A DNA stretch of 64,000 bases from Epiperipatus broadwayi (lineage: Eukaryota; Onychophora; Udeonychophora; Euonychophora; Peripatidae), in the NCBI GenBank assembly GCA_028023455.1, contig JAQFVV010006509.1:867529-931528 (forward strand), written 5' to 3'. The position numbers and the translations under genes were made by a program. This document shows positions 23,674 through 36,899 of the stretch, piece after piece. The notes beneath the pieces are model-generated. The model saw nothing but the letters and a program-made list of their open reading frames with translations, had not been told where the DNA came from and did not search any database. How positions within the stretch are numbered: position 1 is the stretch's first letter; each line of letters opens with the position of its first letter.

Positions 23674-24035
23674 ATTTATTACATTGATTAACATGAGTGG
23701 GAAAAAACAATTGCTAACAAATTATCTCAAGTTCATCATTGATAGCCACTAGACCACTTCAATGCCAACAAAAAAAAAGGCTAAAATGCAAAGACAGGGG
23801 GGAAAAAACCACAGCCTTTGTCTAGAAGTATGATTGTAATGTGAAACCAGTACAGTCACAAGCCAACAAAGTAATAAAATATTTGAAACTTTTGTTAACA
23901 ATCCACAAATGAGAACTCAAATGATAACCTTTAATCATTGTAAATAACTTTCATGAACTGTATGGCTTAAATATGAACCATGACACACATCTAAGACTCG
24001 CATAATCCACTCAAATCACAATAAAAAAAAATTTT
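23674..24035 (+). other. LINE 3' UTR and A-rich end
   Basis: Non-coding, A-rich. It contains two AATAAA-like motifs (near 23,873 and 24,020) and ends in an A-run at 24,022-24,030. Confidence 0.6.
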
Positions 24036-24403
24036 GACCACTCAAATTTTTATTTTTATTTTTTAAATATCACTGTTTAGGTTAGTCTGAAGAGTAGTCA
24101 CTATCAACCAATAGGCTGGTACTGACACCATGAGTAAATCAATTTATTGTATTATAGATTTTCGTGTACACCTGTAGTTTGGTTTAAACCATTAGTACCA
24201 GACCACTAGGTCACTTGAATATTTTTTATGCCACTAACCATTTAACAATCTTGTCAGAGTAAATATGAAACATTTCAAGCACTTGGTTGATGTACTTTGA
24301 AAATCATAATTTATATGACTCACATAGAGATAGACATTAATAATAAAATATCATTACTTATTGAACATATTCTGTACTATTTAACTATTTAAAGTAAAAT
24401 AAT

Positions 24404-24404
<1 letters not shown>
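24036..24404. other. AT-rich spacer
   Basis: No feature could be supported. Confidence 0.5.
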
Positions 24405-24438
<34 letters not shown>

Positions 24439-24444
24439 CATATA

Positions 24445-24482
<38 letters not shown>
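24405..24482. repeat. (TA)n microsatellite, interrupted
   Basis: Two TA runs split by CTCATATATATTTA. The first is bounded by GGTATA and TATACC and is itself palindromic. Confidence 0.97.
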
Positions 24483-24485
<3 letters not shown>

Positions 24486-24491
24486 TTCACT

Positions 24492-26480
24492 ATGGATATC
24501 AAGGAATAAGAAGTAGAGCCTGGAACTAAAAATCCAGATTTCATGAAACTAATTCTCAGTCAGCTTCCAGAATTAAATACAAGATTTGATGATGCTGATA
24601 AAAGATCTGAAGAATCTAATAAAAGATTTGAGAGATTTAGCAAAATAAATGGATAAAAAATTTGAAGGTATTAACAAAATTGTTGAAGGTATTGATAAAA
24701 TGTTAGAAGGTATTATGAAAAATATTGAAGGTATTGATAAAAGACTAGATGAACAGTCAAGAGAATTAAGGAAAGATTTTAAAAAACTAAAAGTAAAGTC
24801 AGTGAGAGATTTGATGCATCTAATACATCATTTAAATAATTCAAGCATGATTTTCACAGTAAATTGAAAAAGTCAAAAAATAGACATGTTGCTAAATTTA
24901 AAGAGTTGATAAAATTAAATAGAATAAGGAATAAATTAGAGTTGAAACTAAAGTAATTTGATTGTATTTTTGAAGTCAAGATGCAAATTAAGCTCAATGA
25001 TATTGTATTAGAATAACATGTTAATTGTGATGATCTAGGAAAAAGTTCAAGCCATTTCAAAAATAATAGCATTACAGGTGGTAATGAAAAGTTACAGGGT
25101 AAACAATATAATTTTCACAAATACACCCTGTTTTAAAAGAACCCATCATACTAATTTCAATATCACATCAACTAGTACCCATTGCAAATAAGTGTAGCTC
25201 AAGTGACAGTAGAGAAAATAATCCTTTTATTGAAAATAAACCTGAACACTCTCTTGGAAAATCTTTTAAACACCTGTTATGATTGTAAAACTAAGTGGTA
25301 CACAATGTTGTATAAACATGTGAAAAAATTTCATAATAATATTTCTAAAAATGTTAAATTTATTAAAAAAGCAAACAAGCTATATGATACAGGATGTAGC
25401 CCTCATTGCTTTGAATACAGACATAAAATAGAAGTTAGAAAACTAGTAAAAGAATCACCAAAACAGAGCACATAATAAAGTAGTTAAAGGGTTTAAAATA
25501 CACAGAGTATAAAGGAGAGATATCTGACATAAAAATTTCCTGGACCATCAAATAATCCATGATATTTAAAAAGTTAAGTGCCCTAAGTATTCATTTGCAA
25601 CAGAAAATAAGAATTATTTGACACAACATATCAAAGATTGTATTAGAAATATATAGGTATTGTTATAATAAGTATGACTATAGATCAGATATAAGGGCTT
25701 ATGCTAGCCAATGCTTATGCTGACTATCTTATAATAAATACTATTGTAAAACAAGATTTAAGAAACCTTTGAGGACTCACAAGACATATACCTATGAAAT
25801 TAATAGGAAAGCAAAGATACATTATTTAAAGGCTAAAAGTATATTTTACAAATTTATATGCAAATGAAGAAGTAAGCATCCTGATAAGAACTTACACTCT
25901 TTATACAACCCTAAAGATTTATATTATAAATACCCTAACAGGACAAAATCAAAGAAGAATATAATGTCAATATATAAACTAAGTAGAATATTCCAATCCA
26001 TGCCTAGTCAGAATGGCAGTTCATTTTACGATAAAGCTTGGGATCCTGACTCAGAAAAAATTTTATATGCTGTTGATGAGAAGTATTTTAATATTATATG
26101 CTGTTGATGAGAAGTATTTTAATATCTACAAGCAAAAACAAAATCTTCTTTGTGGAAAACCCATGATAACTTAATCTTAAAAGTTGTCTGCAATCCTTTA
26201 AATAGCTGCATAGTGACAGGAAATGAGAATCATGAATTCAAATTATAGAGAAATTACAGAAAATTATCATATTTAACTCCAACCCATGATTTTCTTTTGA
26301 CATTGATATCTAAATTATTTGATGGTCAACCATATGATGTAAAATTCTTTAATACTTTACAACTGTGTGACAAATTTAGGTGTTTACCCTACTTTGAAAT
26401 GTCACATATAGGCAATATTTTAAGTAATGCATGATTTAATTATGTCCCTCAAATCACCAGTACTTGTGATGATGAGTATT
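24492..26480 (+). pseudogene. Unclassified decayed coding remnant (coiled-coil N-terminus)
   Basis: Starts after the TA repeat with MDIKE and a stop, then reads FMKLILSQLPELNTRFDDAD. At 24,649-24,867 comes a heptad-like series (KKFEGINKIVEGIDKMLEG, IEGIDKRLDEQSRELRKDF) that predicts a coiled coil. Further frames include a cysteine-containing stretch at 25,182-25,475 (CYDCKTKW, GCSPHCFEYRHKIE) and, about 1 kb on, SKLFDGQPYDVKFFNTLQL, which is gag-like in feel. Frames are broken every 100-200 bp. It is probably a retroelement polyprotein relic, but no catalytic motif was recognised and the family is not assigned. Confidence 0.45.
26063..26125. repeat. 31-bp tandem duplication
   Basis: ATGCTGTTGATGAGAAGTAT occurs twice with a 31-bp period inside the decayed coding remnant. 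Confidence 0.9.
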
Positions 26481-28080
26481 AGACTTTTTTCACATTAATG
26501 GGAAAAAGAACATTTTAAAATGAAAGCACTATGTTGACATTGGAATACTGAAAATAAATATTTTGGTATGAAACTTAACAAATGAGATAATGAGCACTTA
26601 ACTTAAGAGACCAAAATATCAGATTTTTTGATGTTAAATCATTTTATTGTTGCTACTATTTCCCGTTGTTACATTTATAGAGCATAAAATTGGAATATTA
26701 CTATTATTTCAACTTGAAAAATGATAATGTTTCCTAAATCAAACACGTGAAAGGACATTTTTGAGGTTAAGTCAACCATTACTCAAGTATAGTCTCACAA
26801 AACTTATTCAATTGGTAGATCAAAACTTATTGAATTACAAGCAGATCTTTGTAGTCATCAAATAGTTCTTATAAATGGTGATATAGCTATATTGGTCTTT
26901 CATGCTGAGTTGATGTTTCACAGGCAAAAGTATAATACAGAGAATATTGTATGTTGCCTTATTGTGAGTTGAAACAATTGTGCAATTGATTTTTTTTGGA
27001 AGAATTGATTATGGTACATGTGTGGGGTTATGCTTAAATCTTTTGATAAGTTAGTGTTGGAGTGTGAGCCAAAAAATATTCTGAGATTAGCACAGAGTAG
27101 CTGGTGAAGAGAAATCCCAGTGAATCAATAATTATTTTTGGATTATGACTTTAGGAAAGAATAATCAATAGAGATTCCCTGCATTCCCTAAATTTTTCCA
27201 AAACAAGGGTTCCTGGTTAACAACCAGATAGAACACCATTTAAATTATGAATCAATTGACAGTTTTTCATTCTGCCTTGATATTGGAAGGTGAGTTTGGG
27301 TCTGGTATATATTCTCTATATTTTTTTGCTATCCATACATCTGTTCCAATATTGGGATTGATTTGCATTTGTCAATTTATTTTAATAGTTAGTGTCATCA
27401 AATGGCTTACTTCCATATAGCTAGGGTCACTAAAATATATATTTTGGGTAGTTTTGTGTAGAGCTACAAAAATTTTATGTATATTATCAAAATAATGAGG
27501 AGCCAAAGTTAGACATGAATCTCAAAACATAATAGGTCAAAACACCATTTAGTCATTGATGGTTGGAATTAAAAGTATGGTGAACTTTTATTAAAAAGCA
27601 CTGTGATAAATTTAATATTGTGGAGTATTGTGTATTGATAATATAATCATTGGTAAGAAACAATGCAGATGGTGGTAGAAATACATTTAGAATTTACTTA
27701 TTGAGCATGAGATAATCATAAAAACAGTTTGATCTATGTTTAATTTCAATTTTTTTTTTTTTATTGAGAGGGTTTATGCCACATAATTTTAGTCAAAATA
27801 TACATTTAAAAAAATTGTTTTTTTTTTTTTTTTCACTCACTTAAGATTCCTAATTAATAAAATAATTAATAAATATCTTTACAACTTCTATGTAATTCAA
27901 TATGCACAATGTTTAACCAACACTTTACTATACAGTAAGAGCACATTTTGATAGCTATAAAATTAAGAATAAAAAATATTAATGATTTAATGTAATTTGC
28001 ATCTTACAGCTTCTAAAAGAAAATGTAATATTTATTTAATAAGGTCATTTTAATAGACCACTTAAACCTCCAGCAGATAT
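26481..28080. other. AT-rich DNA, possible further retroelement decay
   Basis: Broken frames with scattered cysteine, tryptophan and histidine codons between about 26.8 and 27.6 kb hint at old coding DNA. No motif could be named. Confidence 0.3.
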
Positions 28081-28083
28081 AAT

Positions 28084-28154
28084 CCCTTCATAACAGAAGC
28101 CAAAACATTTTAAACTTTAAAATAAAATTTAAAGTTATCACCCAAGACATTCCC

Positions 28155-28205
<51 letters not shown>

Positions 28206-28317
28206 GCACTTAATGAAAGTAACAAAAAGATATTCTACATATACGTCCCTTCATAACAGAAGCCAAAACATTTTAAACTTTAAAATAAAATTTAAAGTTA
28301 TCACCCAAGACATTCCC

Positions 28318-28352
<35 letters not shown>

Positions 28353-28395
28353 GCACTTAATGAAAGTAACAAAAAGATATTCTACATCTACGTGT
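28084..28395. repeat. 163-bp tandem duplication with CA/TA microsatellite
   Basis: CCCTTCATAACAGAAGCC begins copies at 28,084 and 28,247. Each contains TCACCCAAGACATTCCC, a (CA)n(TA)n run and GCACTTAATGAAAGTAAC. The copies are nearly identical outside the microsatellite. Confidence 0.95.
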
Positions 28396-30210
28396 GTAAA
28401 TGTAAACAAGTGTGTATGTGTGTTTGTAAATAATACTTTAAAAGATTTTTTTCTAATGTAAGAGTGTTCATTTTTTAAATTCCCTCTTACAACAATAAAT
28501 GCCATGAGAAAATTAAACAAGGACCATAAGCTTAGAGATATCACCTGGCAATGAAACTGCTTGAAAAAACAACTAGAATTCATTGAAAAAAAAGTTTTTC
28601 GTTATTCTTTTATATAAAATGTACTATTATATACCAAAAAAGCTTCATTTCTAACTCTAAAGGAAATTTCACTAAAGTAAAATTGTTATATAACAGTGAA
28701 TGCTAAAAGATGTATTCATTTAAAATATACAAATGTAAAAAAAGCTTAGAGATGAAGTGCTGAAAGAATAACTCATGTCTACCTCCAATGGTGAAGTCTA
28801 AATTTAAATCAAGACCTAATAACACCTGGAATATTTTAACTTAGTATTTAAAAGGAATTACCCCCCCCCCTCTATAATAAAACTTTCAAGTAAAACTAGT
28901 CAAATCCAAGCAGCATTTTATATATGTGTGTATATATTTTTTTAGAAATCAAATGTTAAAACACCATATATGATATGATGATGAAATTACTCTGGAAACA
29001 ACAATAGGATCTGCCATAAACAAATGAGTATACTTTAGGTTAAAGGAAAATCTAAACATCAAATAATAACAGTTCAAATATTTAGCACTAGATTCAAAGG
29101 ATGTATGCAATAAGATTATACATGCACAGTAATAAATCTAAATAAATTTATTTGATATTAGTGCAGATCATGATGCTTTAGTAATATTCCATACTGCAAT
29201 GGTATATATATATATATTGTTTACCTTAAGAATACATGTAACCATAAAACCAAATATACCTTACTGAAAAAAAAAAACATTAAATAATTAAATAGTTCAT
29301 GAATTTTTAGATATTCCGAAGTTCAGAATTATAATACATAGCATTAAGGAAGCCAATCAGTAAGGATTAATAAAACTACAGATAATAAAATCATCTAACA
29401 ATTATCTAGTGAATAACTGTCAATAACTATTAGACACACAGTAGCATTTATATCCTAGGATATTTTATTTGCAAAAAAAAAATTATTAAATCTATATTAT
29501 TATATTTTTACAAAATAATTAATTTGATGCACACGTGTTTATATAAAAAAAATAGTATAAATCAAAGTTATTAATTAGTCTATTATTTTTAATAGTAAAC
29601 GTTTTGTTTTTTTTTTAAAAAAAATATTATTTTTAGATCTAGTTTGGAAACTTTTTTTTAACACTCGGGTTTTTGTTGCTTTATTTCCAATATTTAAGAA
29701 AGATTTTTGGAGTTTTTCTTTTCTAATTTCATAATAAAATTTTTTATGGATAATAATAGAAATAAATAATCATTTTTTAATTTTATTTTTAGTTAAATAA
29801 TTTAGTCAAAAGTTATTTCCTTTTAAAACTTGTAAATTAAAGATTTTAATTGCAAAACAAAATATTTATGTATTATTAAATACTTTATACAACATATTTG
29901 GTTTAACTTTCTTCATTATTTAATAACTATTTTAATATTAATGCATACATTTATTGATTGATTTATAAATATCCTTAGTTATTAGTAGAGTCAGATCAGG
30001 GGTATCAAATCATCATCATCCGTTGAACTAGTTTCTTGGTGCATAATCATGTGCCGTTGACATATGTTATCCATTGACCTTATCTAAGCTCATGAGTTGG
30101 GTTTGAATTCAATTTGGTCTTGGGTTTAATTCTTTGGTTTAACTGGGTTTGAATCCTACCACAGCTTGGGTTGTTGGTGGGTAGATGTGACAGGTACAAT
30201 ATATTAAACA
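28396..30210. other. AT-rich DNA, no recognisable feature
   Basis: A C-run lies at about 28,861. Nothing coding was seen. Confidence 0.5.
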
Positions 30211-30292
30211 ATGTAATTAAAAGAGACTTGGATTCAGATTTTCACATTCTTTACAGTTACCCACATGACCACATATATGTAAAAAAAATATA

Positions 30293-30345
30293 TGATCTCC
30301 AATATATTATTCATGCTGAACTAGCACTCATCAGTTGGTCCACAT
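30293..30345 (-). ncRNA. Hammerhead ribozyme remnant
   Basis: Minus strand: GGACCAA, intact CUGAUGA (30,328-30,334), stem II GUGCU/AGCAU, then GAAU in place of GAAA, and UUGGAGAUCAU closing stem I. The change at A15.1 and an altered stem III argue against activity. Confidence 0.7.
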
Positions 30346-30694
30346 CTTCATCACCCACCTATATATGCAATCAGTGCTCAATTTACAGTAAGATAACAAA
30401 TCTTTAAACTTTAATGGACAGGCCTTAATCTTCTTCAATCTCCAATTTTTCAGGCATCCATATGATTGAAAATTAAGGTTTTAGGTTTAACAAGTCAGAC
30501 TGACTTTAAGTCAACATGTGTATAATAATGATATTGTCATTATCAAGGGATTTGGTGTCCCAACATTGGATTTTCAATGATATGTATGGCTGCAGAATTG
30601 GAGGGTAGAGATGATTAAAAGCTTGTCAATTAAGTTTGTGAAGATTTGATATAATAATATAAACTGAGCACTCATTGTATATATGGTTGGGAGA

Positions 30695-30755
30695 TGATGA
30701 GCTGGACTAACTAGTGAGTGCTGGTTCAGCTTGAAATATGTACAGTGGAGAATAT
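30695..30755 (+). ncRNA. Hammerhead ribozyme remnant, core mutated
   Basis: GCUGGACUAA, then CUAGUGA instead of CUGAUGA, stem II GUGCUGGUUCAGCUU, an intact GAAA, and a cleavage region reading ACA instead of AUA. Dead copy. Confidence 0.65.
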
Positions 30756-30879
30756 TTACCTTTTTTACACATATATGGTTATATGTAGTGGTTGTATAAG
30801 ATGGATTGGATAGCTATAAAGAGCTTGAAAATCTGAGCTCTGAGTCTCTTTTAATTCTTATCTACTTAATCAGATTCTT

Positions 30880-31930
30880 ATCCTGTAGTAAAAACTATAT
30901 TAAATCTGTCTAATTATGATTGTTTTCTTATTCTATTGTCTCCAAAAACAGACACATACAAATGCAACCTTCAATTTAAAATGAAAGTCATAATATTTTT
31001 TTAATCTTCTTATTTTTTTAAATTTAAATTAAAATGTTGATGTTCTAATCAAAACTTACTTTAAAGATCTTAAAATAAATAAACACACCAATTTTCCTAA
31101 TACTAAATCTTTCAGTTTTTGATTATCTTATAAAATATTATTTAGACAGGGTTTTAATTTAAACCCATTATATTTTATTAATAACTAATCTACTACATTA
31201 TTATTTTTAAGTATTTATTACAAAATATTATTTTTAATAACCTCTTTATAATAAAAAAGCACAATGTTATTTTTTATTATTATATGGACTTACAAGTACT
31301 TAATATAACTACTTTTCCCTGATGTGTAAGATCACATGGAAGAGTATGAAATAGATATGACATCTATTTCAATACGTTTTTTTCTTTATATATATATGAA
31401 CTTATTTAGCATAAATGATTATTAATAATAATTATAAATAATAATAAATGGAGTGATAAACTTCAGACAAAACACTTTTTTACAATAAATACGGCAAACG
31501 AAAAATGAGTACTTTAAATGCCATTCATTACCTTCTATGGATAACAGAATTCATTTGAATTATTTCACTAATTGACATTTTGTCCTAATAAGTATCAAAC
31601 TTATTTACTTTTTATATATGATTTTGGATAACAGGTAAAAGTAGATTAATTTTTCATCTGGAATTTGGATTTTATTGATACTGAAGGATATTGTATTAAT
31701 ATAAATACCATTAAAAGTTTATTATTTCAACTATTATATATACTAATAAATAAATAAGGTATGTTCAATTTAAATTTAAAACCAAAAAATAAATAAATTA
31801 CAGAAACATGCTTTCAATTACTTCAACAAATATTAATGAATAGCATACAATAATAAATGTATTTGATTTTCATAGTACACTATTTTTTGTTATATTTTAT
31901 GCTGTGAAAGTTTTCATATTACCTTCTTGC
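30880..31930. other. AT-rich DNA, no recognisable feature
   Basis: Nothing supportable. Confidence 0.5.
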
Positions 31931-31931
31931 T

Positions 31932-32390
31932 TAAATAAATCATTTTTATATAGTGCAATGTTTGTAAACTGTAATATTTAAAACAGCATTACGCTGTTGC
32001 ACATGCGCTTTGAAGATTTTAACTATAAATGAAGGAATACTAACACTCAACCACATGATAAAGTCTTTGGAAAAGATAGAATGGCCATCTATCTTTTCGA
32101 ACCCAAATGCTTTTGTATGGGTGAATCTTAAGTGTTTGAAAGTGAAAGTGTGAATATATTAAATAATCACTTTAAATTACTATTACATGCTTGAATAAAA
32201 GACGCTAATGAAATTTACTAGAATTTACGATACATCATTCTTTTTATTTGATATTACATGTATGTAAATAAATCATTTTATATAGCGCGATGTTTGTAAA
32301 CTGTAATATTTAAAACAGCATTACGCTGTTGCACATGCGCTTTGAAGATTTTAACTATAAATGAAGGAATACTAACGCTCAATCACATGA
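31932..32390. repeat. Spaced direct duplication, 127 bp, 333 bp apart
   Basis: 31,932-32,058 and 32,265-32,390 are almost identical. Both contain TTTGTAAACTGTAATATTT, AGCATTACGCTGTTGCACAT and GCGCTTTGAAGATTTTAACT. The duplicated text is unusually rich in CpG for this window. Confidence 0.95.
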
Positions 32391-32496
32391 AAATTATCTT
32401 AATAAAATAGCTTTTTTCATTCTTCCTTTTTTATTATTCATTTCATCTTGTAATACTTAATGACAAATTATTCCATGGTTTATTTATTAGTTGCAG

Positions 32497-32500
<4 letters not shown>

Positions 32501-32593
<93 letters not shown>
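32501..32593. repeat. (TA)46 microsatellite
   Basis: A pure TA array of about 93 bp, the longest in the window. Confidence 0.99.
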
Positions 32594-32595
<2 letters not shown>

Positions 32596-35500
32596 TCCTG
32601 CTTAAATGATGATTTTATACTATTAATTTGGAAAGATTCCATGAAGTAAAATAAAATAGAAAATAGATGATATTTCAGTACTTTTAAAATGGTTATTTTT
32701 TTCCTTTTATTATTTGCTCCTCATAATCAAATTCTATACATATATATTATAGATATACTGATGGTCTGTTATGTACATAAATGTAGTATGAACTATAGTC
32801 ACATCCCTAATTTTTCAATAGTATACATAATAATATTGTGTGAGTGACTCCTCTGAGTGATTAATATTAACAATTTTATATAATTTTCACAATTAATATA
32901 TTGCAAATTAATATATTGGCTGCCTCAATATAAACATAATATCATTAAATGAGTAAAATGATGTTACAATATACACAGTATCAATATACACTATTTTAAT
33001 TATATGCTATCCAATTGTAAATAAAGAAAAGGTACAAATATTACAATTTATAAAAATAATAAATTTTATTTTATGCTTGCAACCATTTTTCCATCTCAAA
33101 GTACTATCTGTGATTATCTTTATCAATAAGATTTCTTCAGCTTACATTATAAATATCAAAACAATAGAGATACCATAATCTGTTGATAACAAGACTCCTG
33201 ATTCATTTTCATTGATAAAAAAGATGCTGAAAAAAAGGATATTATCTGGAACATATTTAGTTGCAATGAAAGTTTGACATATTGATATTCATTTTATTTT
33301 TAAAAATAAAAATAAAGTACAATAATTTTTTAATTGATTTTATTTTTTGAGTAAATGGGAATGGATAAATACATACACACATTATATATATGAGTGTGTG
33401 TCATGTTATTTCTCAATATATTACTAATAATTATATTACTATATTTTTTAAAATTTTGTTTCTACCATAAGCTTAATTTATATATGCAAACAATAAACAC
33501 AGAATATATATATATATATTGTAATGCTAGAGAGAGATATGTTATAAAACCTACATATATCTACATTACATGTTTTATAATTTTTTTAAAAAATGATTAA
33601 ATTTATTTGAAGGAATAGCTAAGAAATAATTATTTAAGTAGTTTTAAAATGTAGTTTTGTAAAAATAAAAATGATTGTGTTATATTTACTTTTAAAAGAA
33701 AATAAAGCTTTTATTGAAAATGAGGCAGGGAAAAGAATTAGAAATAAAGATTTAAAAACTCCTTTTTTTTATATTTTTTTATAAATTAAAATAAAAAAAC
33801 ATGATAACAGAATAAAAATTAATTAGCAAAAGCTTTGGAATGCAATTAAGTTTGCAAGATTTGTGGTTGATAATAAAATTGAAATTAATAATTGAAGTAA
33901 CTACAAACTATGTAAACTATTGATGAAATAGTAGATTAATCTAAAAAAAAGATTAGATAAAATGTAAATGTAAATTGTAATTAAAAACAGACTTAAGTTA
34001 TGATCAAAATTAAAATATAATAATAAGAAATTAAAACAATGATAGAGAAAGAGTATAAAAAGCCACAGCTGCTATTATTATTCAATGAAGATAATTATTA
34101 TTATTCATTTTGGGCAAAATGCAGAATGCAGACTCAGTTTTTCATTGAGAATACAAACAATCAGAGATCCAGATATTTGGAAAGTGTAAACACAGTATTA
34201 ATACAGTTAATTACTGCTGTTGTCAACATCAAAGCTTTATAACAGTCATAGGAGTGTTTGACAACTTCAGACCCCAATGTCCTCTGCTAAAATCAACTGT
34301 ATTCACATGAAGTTAATTCCCAGAGCAAATGCCTAAGCTCCAAAGAAGACACTGCCACATACTCTCTCTCCCCCAATGTTGAGCCAAAGAAATGAAGGCA
34401 AGACCTGGAACCATCGATGGAAGCAAAAGAACAACTGGTTAGAAAATACACACAAATAAAAAACTAGGTAAAGATATTTTAAATAAATAAATAGACACTT
34501 GATTTTAAATAAAATGAACTTTAAAAAAGATTATTATAAGTATACCCTAAAGTCATCATTTATATATTCTTATATAAAAATGTATTATGTTATATTATGT
34601 TAAGTGTGTGTGTAAATAAATAATAATGTTGTTTAATTGTTATTTGTTCTATTCTCTCTCTCTCTCTTGTCACTATGTCACTAGTAAGTTAATGTATAAA
34701 AATCTATATATTTTATGAAAATGCAATGGTTCTCTAACAGAATATGAGCTAACTTGGGATATTTCAAGTGTTGGATTGTGTGCCTGTCATCTGAAGCATT
34801 CTGACCATATAATCTCAAAACAAATAAAATGCTTTGGATGGCAGGGGTTTTGTTCTATCAGTCAAAGTGGGCCATGGTTAGCAAATATGGTCATGTTATA
34901 ATTTTTATATATCAATCTGGTCATGTGTATCATTGACGATTATGCATATCAATGATATCCTTCCTATGCTTGAAGGGCCAGTCCATTCCTATAGTATTAA
35001 AGTAAATGTTAAACTTATTAAAGTTTAGATTCCAAAAATTATTATAAAAGATATTTAAACACAGTTAAACAATACACCTTCAATGGACTTGGTTCAAATG
35101 GTGCCTAATGTGTGTCTAAAGTGCCATAAATTGACCCAAAATAATCAAAGTTAAATAATTAAAATCGTAATTAAAATTTAAAAAAAAAAGTTTGAAACTA
35201 AAATTCAAAATAAACATTCTAAATTGCATAGTTATAAAAATTAAAATCAGTGAGCAGAGTTAAAAGAGAAATGAACCAAGGCTAGCAAACTATGATATTA
35301 CATAATCAATAGTAGTTAATATAAGATAAAAAAAAATGTATGAATTATAAATAATATAAAAGAGAAAGAGAAAAAAGGGCAGAGAGATAAATAAATTGAT
35401 TATTGGCATTGTTTATAGCCAGGTGGAAAATAGAGAGGACTAGAGGTTTTGAGTTAGTCAAACACTTTGTTCAATTTAAAAATAGAAAAAATAATGAAAA

Positions 35501-36675
35501 TAAAAGAACTACCTGACAAAGATTAGAGGGGGTTAGAGTTTATATTAAATGGACAGATATTTTTTAAAAAAAAAAATCAAAAAGGTTTATTGTACATGGA
35601 TTACAAGAATAGAGATAAATAAATAAAATAAAATAAACTGTTTTTTTTGACAGTTAGTAACATTGGGGTACAATGAAAATTTGTCATTTAGAGTAAAGTA
35701 AAATAAAAGTTTTAACGCAAATATACAATAATATAATAAAAGGTTTTTTTTGTAGAGAATCAAAATATGAAAATAAAAATAAATAACTTGAATAAAGAAT
35801 ACAATAAATAGAATGAAATCTTTATTAAAAAATTAAATAAAATGTTGCAAAATAATCTTTCAAGTAAGTATAGATTGTGTGTAGGTTAGTAGAGACATGA
35901 AGAGGGGAAAGTCAGATAAGGGATGTGTTAAGTGTAGGCTGTTGCTGTGTGAACTTAAAACCAGTAACAGCCATGAAAATGGGAGGAATCATCAGATAGG
36001 ATAAGGCTCCAGCAGAGAAAGTTTTGGACCCATCCAACATGCTGTGAGTAGTCCCAGTCCCTTATATAAAAATGTGGATACTGGAAAGAGAATTCTAAAG
36101 TAAGCTGTAAATCAGTTTGTTGTAAAAAAAATTTTCAACATCATATAGTTATAATAAATCTCATTTTAGCAAAAGCTGAATAGTCAGTGGATGAATACTG
36201 CCATTCACTGTAACCCTGTATTTTCTAAAATGCAGACCCATTGGAGAAAGTCATGGACTCATTCAATCCATTGGAAGAGAAATTCTTAGCAAGTCAATAC
36301 ATAGTTAAAGTATTTTTTTATTTTGTAAGTCAGATATAAGCCAGATGTGTTCTATGATTTGCGTCATTCACCTTCTTTGTACACATTAGAAAAATGCATG
36401 TTGTCTCTCGTGGTCATCACATATGACATAATCATTTTCAGTCAATGCAGATTATGGCATATAAGATAGGAAGAATAGGAAAGGTCACCCTCTGTGGTTT
36501 GTCAGTCTGTATGCAATTCTGTACTTATTATTAAAAACAAATAGTAATTCCATAAATAAATAAAAATGAGAAGTGAAAATCAAATGGAAAATTTAAAAAT
36601 AAAATGTCAGATTCAAAATGAATCAAATTGATGCATTTTACTTTTCAAATGGAGGGGGATGATGTTAATGCTAGT
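32594..36675. other. AT-rich DNA, no recognisable gene
   Basis: Scanned on both strands. Only short AT-driven frames were seen. Patches of more balanced composition at 34.25-34.45, 34.75-35.0 and 35.95-36.05 kb may be old repeats but have no recognisable relative within the window. Confidence 0.45.
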
Positions 36676-36678
36676 GAT

Positions 36679-36898
36679 ATATATATAAAATACATATTTT
36701 GTGGGTTCATCTGTGTTAAAAACTTTTAATATTAATATACTGACATTTCGACTTGGTCACACAAGCCATCCACAGAGTTATAAAAGTTATACCTTTTATA
36801 ACTCTGTGGATGGCTTGTGTGACCAAGTTGAAACGTCAGTATATTAATATTAAAAGTTTTTAACATGGATGAACCCGCAAAATATGTATTTTATATAT
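36679..36898. mobile_element. Foldback element, 107-bp arms
   Basis: Arms 36,679-36,786 and 36,793-36,898 pair nearly perfectly around the 6-nt loop TTATAC. Landmarks are TGGGTTCATCTGTGTTAAAA against TTTTAACATGGATGAACCC, and CTTGGTCACACAAGCCATCC against GGATGGCTTGTGTGACCAAG. A few arm differences (for example TTTCGACTTGG against CCAAGTTGAAA) show independent mutation after formation. Confidence 0.93.
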
Positions 36899-36899
36899 T

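Larger units (their letters stand above)
18400..24035 (+). mobile_element. L1/Tx1-type LINE, nearly full length, broken
   Basis: A plus-strand non-LTR retrotransposon of about 5.6 kb with two coding regions. ORF1 (about 18.43-20.27 kb) and ORF2 (about 20.46-23.67 kb) carry AP-endonuclease, reverse transcriptase and a C-terminal zinc-finger. A 3' UTR ends in an A-rich stretch near 24,022-24,030. The base composition is clearly richer in G+C than the surroundings, which makes its limits easy to see. Stops and frameshifts occur in every domain. No target duplication was identified. The exact ends are estimates. Confidence 0.85.
30217..30860. mobile_element. Ribozyme/tRNA-like repeat, head-to-head inverted pair
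   Basis: Left arm (about 30,217-30,477, minus strand) and right arm (about 30,572-30,860, plus strand) are diverged inverted copies of the 8.9-9.6 kb repeat. Both include the stretch around AACTGAGCACTCATTG, a hammerhead remnant, and an outer tRNA-like end (GATTCAGATT inverse on the left; GCTTGAAAATCTGAGCTC on the right). The central 95 bp is unpaired. The ribozyme ends face inward and the tRNA-like ends face outward. Confidence 0.8.
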
